Of a DNA stretch of 64,000 nucleotides, positions 61,614 to 64,000 are shown piece by piece. Under the pieces are notes generated by a model that saw only the letters and a list, made by a program, of their open reading frames with translations, ran no database searches and was not told the DNA's origin. The DNA comes from Phycicoccus duodecadis (GTDB taxonomy: Bacteria; Actinomycetota; Actinomycetes; Actinomycetales; Dermatophilaceae): positions 2,542,001 through 2,606,000 of the forward strand of contig NZ_PJNE01000001.1 in NCBI RefSeq assembly GCF_002846495.1, given 5' to 3'. The position numbers were made by a program, and so were the translations under genes. How positions within the stretch are numbered: position 1 is the stretch's first letter; every line of letters starts with the position of its first letter.

Positions 61614-62795
61614 GTGGACGGAGCAACGACAGCGGGCGTGGTGATCGGGATGGACCCGCACAAACGCAGCGTGACGATCGAGGTGATGACCGCCGATGAG
61701 AGCATCGTGCACCGCGGCCGCTACGCCACCGACGAGGCCGGGTTCACCGCGCTGCTCGAGCACGCCGAGCAATGGCCACAGCGGGTGTGGGCGGTCGAGG
61801 GGTGCAACGGCATCGGCCGGCACGTCGCGACCCGCCTGGTCGCTGCCGGCGAGCAGGTGGTGGACGTGCCGCCGAAGTTGTCGGCGCGGGTGCGGACCTT
61901 CGCCACGGGGCAGGGCCGCAAGACCGACGCCACCGACGCGCACTCGGTGGCGCTGGTCGGTACTCGGATGTCCGGGTTGCGCCCGGTCGTGGCTGACGCG
62001 GACCGTGATGTGTTGCGGATCCTGGTCGACCGCCGCCGCTCCATCGGGGAGGAGCACACCTACAAGATCAACCAGCTGCATGCGCTTCTGCTGGAACTGG
62101 TTCCCGGCGGCGCCAAGCGCGACCTGTCCGCCGCTCAGGCCCGCAAGATCCTCACCGGGGTGCGGCCGCGGGACGTGGTGGGCAAGACCCGTAAGCGGGT
62201 CGCGACCGAGCTCGTCGCCGACCTCGAGCGGCTGTACGCCCGCAAGAAGGCCGCGAACAAGGAGCTGACCGTGCTGCTGCGCGCCACCGGCACGACCCTG
62301 ACCGACCTGCACGGCATCGGGCCCTCCGGGGCCGCTCGGCTGCTCGTCGAGGTCGGCGACATCACCCGCTTCCCTGACAAGGGCCACTTCGCGTCCTGGA
62401 CCGGTACCGCGCCCATCGACGCCTCCTCCGGCGACAACGTGCGCCACCGCCTCAGCCGCGGCGGGAACCGCAAGATCAACCGGGTCCTCCACATCATGGC
62501 CGTGGTCCAGCTGCGCAACGCCACCGAGGGCAGGGCCTACTACGACCGCAAAGTCGCCGCCGGCAAGACCCCCAACGAGGCGATGCGATGCCTGAAACGA
62601 CGGCTGTCAGACCTGGTGTATCGGGCACTGCTTGACGACCTCAGCCGCGGCGCGGCGACGGGCCCGGGAGGACACACGGGCAACGGCTCTGACTCCAGCG
62701 CGACCGGCTCACAACCCGACACCGGCTCTTCGGACAAGTCACTTCCCGGACCCGCCACCACCAAGCCTACGACCGGCATCCCCAAGGCGTCTTGA
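61614..62795 (+). CDS. IS110-family transposase (DEDD recombinase)
   Basis: 393 residues. The N-terminal RuvC-like DEDD domain has Asp in VIGMDPHKRSV (D13-14 area), Glu in VWAVEGCNGIGRHVA near 60 and the Asp pair in KTDATDAHSVAL near 103. The C-terminal Transposase_20 domain (LHGIGPSGAARLLVEVGD, then GHFASWTGTAPIDASSGDNVRHRLSRGGNRKINRVLH) has the conserved Ser-Ser-Gly near 275 that supplies the catalytic serine. The tail (345-393) is Ser/Gly/Thr-rich. Full length with no frameshift, so probably active. GTG 61614 follows AGGAG. Confidence 0.93.
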   Translation: MDGATTAGVVIGMDPHKRSVTIEVMTADESIVHRGRYATDEAGFTALLEHAEQWPQRVWAVEGCNGIGRHVATRLVAAGEQVVDVPPKLSARVRTFATGQGRKTDATDAHSVALVGTRMSGLRPVVADADRDVLRILVDRRRSIGEEHTYKINQLHALLLELVPGGAKRDLSAAQARKILTGVRPRDVVGKTRKRVATELVADLERLYARKKAANKELTVLLRATGTTLTDLHGIGPSGAARLLVEVGDITRFPDKGHFASWTGTAPIDASSGDNVRHRLSRGGNRKINRVLHIMAVVQLRNATEGRAYYDRKVAAGKTPNEAMRCLKRRLSDLVYRALLDDLSRGAATGPGGHTGNGSDSSATGSQPDTGSSDKSLPGPATTKPTTGIPKAS

Positions 62796-62865
62796 CACAG
62801 AAGGGAGCCATGAGCGGTTCTTTGCCACCCGGCAGGGCCACATCGTCCCAGCGTCCCGCTCACGC

Positions 62866-63072
62866 TCACGGGCGATGCGGAAGACTAGACCGCGGATCCA
62901 CCGCATCGCGGCAGAAGTCGTCGAGGCGGAAGACCGGCCACCCGCGGGCGGCGTACAGGCGGTTCGCCAGTCGGGACTTCCCGGAGCCGCTCAGACCGGC
63001 GAGGACGACGACGCGCCGGCGGTCCGCGGGAGGGGGCAGCCCGAGGTCCTTGCCGTCAGCCGGTCCGTCCAC
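62866..63072 (-). pseudogene. 5' remnant of a P-loop (uridine-kinase-like) kinase gene
   Basis: 68 codons. Walker A GLSGSGKSRLANRLYAARGWPVFRLDDFCRDAVDP matches the start of uridine-kinase-like P-loop kinases (about 200 residues). After DAVDP the similarity stops and the frame ends at 62866, within about 70 bp of the IS110 right end. No matching C-terminal part is found on the other side of the element, so the gene looks truncated by insertion with deletion. It lies 11 bp downstream of the MmcQ/YjbR gene, its likely operon partner. Start GTG 63072. Confidence 0.7.
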
Positions 63073-63083
63073 GGGTGGCGAAT

Positions 63084-63488
63084 CTAGGTGGGGTCCGGGC
63101 GGTCAAGGAGCGCGACCAGCTTCCTCGGGGCCAGGACGCAGTACGACTCGACGACGAGCTCGGCGACCTCGTCCCAGTCGGTGGCGGCGTCGAGCGTGAG
63201 ACCCATCGCGTCGCGGCCCCAGCCGAGGACGTGGAAGGGCGGGCCCGCGTGTCGCAGCGCCTCGAGCTCCTCGCCCGCGGCGCGGAAGGTCATGACCACA
63301 TGGGCGCCGTCGACGGGGTCGTCGACCCCGAGGACGTGCACGAAGGTCCGCTTGCGCACCCGCCACCGGGTGCCGACCCAGGCATGCTCCTCGTAGGCGT
63401 CCGGGAGGGCGAGGCACAGTCGGCGCAGGCGCCGCTCAACGTCGGCGGGGACGTCGTCGGTGAGGCGGCGGGCGGGCGCGGCGGCCAT
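63084..63488 (-). CDS. MmcQ/YjbR family protein
   Basis: 134 residues of the MmcQ/YjbR (CyaY-like fold) family, described as DNA-binding but without an agreed function. Typical segments are LCLALPDAYEEHAWVGTRWRVRKRTFVHVLG and the C-terminal DWDEVAELVVESYCVLAPRKLVALL. The ATG at 63488 is supported by TAGCCT 6 nt upstream. It was probably cotranscribed with the kinase gene that the IS element has truncated. Confidence 0.88.
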   Translation of the reverse strand: MAAAPARRLTDDVPADVERRLRRLCLALPDAYEEHAWVGTRWRVRKRTFVHVLGVDDPVDGAHVVMTFRAAGEELEALRHAGPPFHVLGWGRDAMGLTLDAATDWDEVAELVVESYCVLAPRKLVALLDRPDPT

Positions 63489-63494
63489 CGGCGC

Positions 63495-63500
63495 AGGCTA
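63495..63500 (-). promoter_or_regulatory. predicted -10 (TAGCCT) for leaderless MmcQ/YjbR gene
   Basis: TAnnnT hexamer with a 6-nt spacer to the ATG at 63488. Confidence 0.5.
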
Positions 63501-63610
63501 CGCCGCCCCACCGACAGCCGGGTCGGACCTCGGGGCCGGCAAACGCGACGCCATCCATTGGCACATTGATCGCGGCAAGTCCTGTAGCCGCTTACGCGAT
63601 GCCAGCGCGC

Positions 63611-63862
63611 TTAGCCGGGCGCGTCCTGACCAGTGATGGCTCCCGGGGTGTGCCTATGCACGAACAGGTTAACGACGAGTAGGAGAAGTCCGAGCTGTGG
63701 GATGAGGAACAGCAGCAGGAACCACCACAGGGGCTTGATGCTGATCCAGGGCCGCATCCAGCCGCCGGACACGTGCCTGGCGTAGAGCGCGACCGCGGTC
63801 GCCAGGACCAGGAAGATCGCCACGCTGACCCAGTTGATGCGAAAACCCAGTTCGACATCCAC
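63611..63862 (-). CDS. small two-TM membrane protein
   Basis: 83 residues. TM1 lies at about 10-29 (NWVSVAIFLVLATAVALYA), a short loop HVSGGWMRPWISIKPL follows, and TM2 lies at about 45-68 (WWFLLLFLIPQLGLLLLVVNLFV). The C-terminus is hydrophilic. No family was recognised. The GTG at 63862 has TAGCCT exactly 6 nt upstream, which supports this frame over the overlapping one at 63592-63858. DNA between 63489 and 63610 and beyond 63875 shows nothing clear. The last 33 bases could be the end of a minus-strand gene ending TIELLRTPRH, too short to judge. Confidence 0.65.
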   Translation of the reverse strand: MDVELGFRINWVSVAIFLVLATAVALYARHVSGGWMRPWISIKPLWWFLLLFLIPQLGLLLLVVNLFVHRHTPGAITGQDAPG

Positions 63863-63868
63863 GCAGCG

Positions 63869-63874
63869 AGGCTA
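63869..63874 (-). promoter_or_regulatory. predicted -10 (TAGCCT) for leaderless small membrane protein
   Basis: TAnnnT hexamer with a 6-nt spacer to the GTG at 63862. Confidence 0.5.
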
Positions 63875-64000
63875 CATAGAGCGCATCGCGCGCAGTGGAC
63901 ATCTGAGGCTCGGCGAACACCCGCAACTCGGCACGATCGGCGGCAGTTCCGCGTGGTTGCTCTCCGCTCAGTGGCGGGGCGTTCTGAGCAGCTCGATGGT

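Larger units (their letters stand above)
61390..62815 (+). mobile_element. IS110-family insertion sequence
   Basis: One transposase gene flanked by about 200 bp of non-coding DNA on the left and a short right end. IS110 elements have no useful terminal inverted repeats, so both limits here are approximate. The left end is judged from the loss of any neighbouring coding signal, and the right end from the kinase remnant that begins by 62866. It appears intact. Confidence 0.7.

Noticed and set aside
63592..63858. Alternative minus-strand frame overlapping the small membrane protein
   Set aside because: Ser/Arg-rich composition and no promoter signal. The frame 63611-63862 has two hydrophobic helices and TAGCCT at the leaderless distance.

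Overview
The window is high-GC DNA that is almost fully packed with genes on both strands. It reads as a chromosomal segment of an actinobacterium. Evidence includes several actinobacteria-restricted families (DUF2530, DUF3027, DUF3263, DUF3349, a WXG100 protein), frequent GTG starts, many ATGA/GTGA stop-start overlaps, a solo groEL under CIRCE control, and a PiT / small membrane protein / DUF3349 operon like that of mycobacteria. A member of Micrococcales (Intrasporangiaceae-like) is my best guess, but that is inference.

Layout. 0.1-3.6 kb: a NYN-LOTUS RNA-binding/nuclease-like protein, a citrate synthase and phosphoserine transaminase SerC. 3.6-5.5 kb: an autoregulated-looking MarR/MFS exporter operon ending in a 28-residue membrane peptide. 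5.5-5.9 kb: repeats and a two-hairpin palindromic element. 5.9-12.4 kb: NCS2 purine permease, DUF2530, DUF3027, a cold-shock-domain protein, an MFS gene broken at a G9 tract, a membrane-anchored protein and an HMG-CoA-lyase-like enzyme. 12.5-18.6 kb: a secreted beta-propeller-like protein, then response regulator, histidine kinase and HtrA protease. 18.6-28.1 kb: DUF2339 membrane protein, HD hydrolase, DUF4031-NUDIX fusion, WXG100 protein, GNAT, an FtsX-type ABC transporter and a PhoD-like phosphatase. 28.2-34.8 kb: second NYN protein, groEL with tandem CIRCE sites, phosphate transporter operon and DUF3263. 34.9-39.5 kb: PLP decarboxylase, HAD phosphatase and an arsenic cluster (arsC, acr3, arsI; divergent arsR). 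39.6-46.2 kb: ung with an SGNH hydrolase, a mop-modA-modB-modC molybdate operon, acyl-CoA dehydrogenase and a lipoprotein. 46.2-56.5 kb: MFS, SDR-gabT, a tail-to-tail two-component pair, a 6PGDH-like dehydrogenase, a flavin monooxygenase and its divergent GAF regulator. 56.5-60.9 kb: a short UvrA paralogue, then an Asp/Glu racemase overlapped with an ATP-grasp ligase, possibly a peptidoglycan bridge module. 60.9-64 kb: an intact IS110-family element with a candidate bridge-RNA region, a P-loop kinase remnant, an MmcQ/YjbR protein and a small membrane protein.

The most general regulatory signal is a TAnnnT hexamer placed exactly 6 or 7 nt before the start codon of at least fourteen genes. This predicts widespread leaderless transcription and helped choose several starts. 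In two places the TAG stop of the upstream gene forms the first half of that hexamer. No tRNA, rRNA or CRISPR array was seen.
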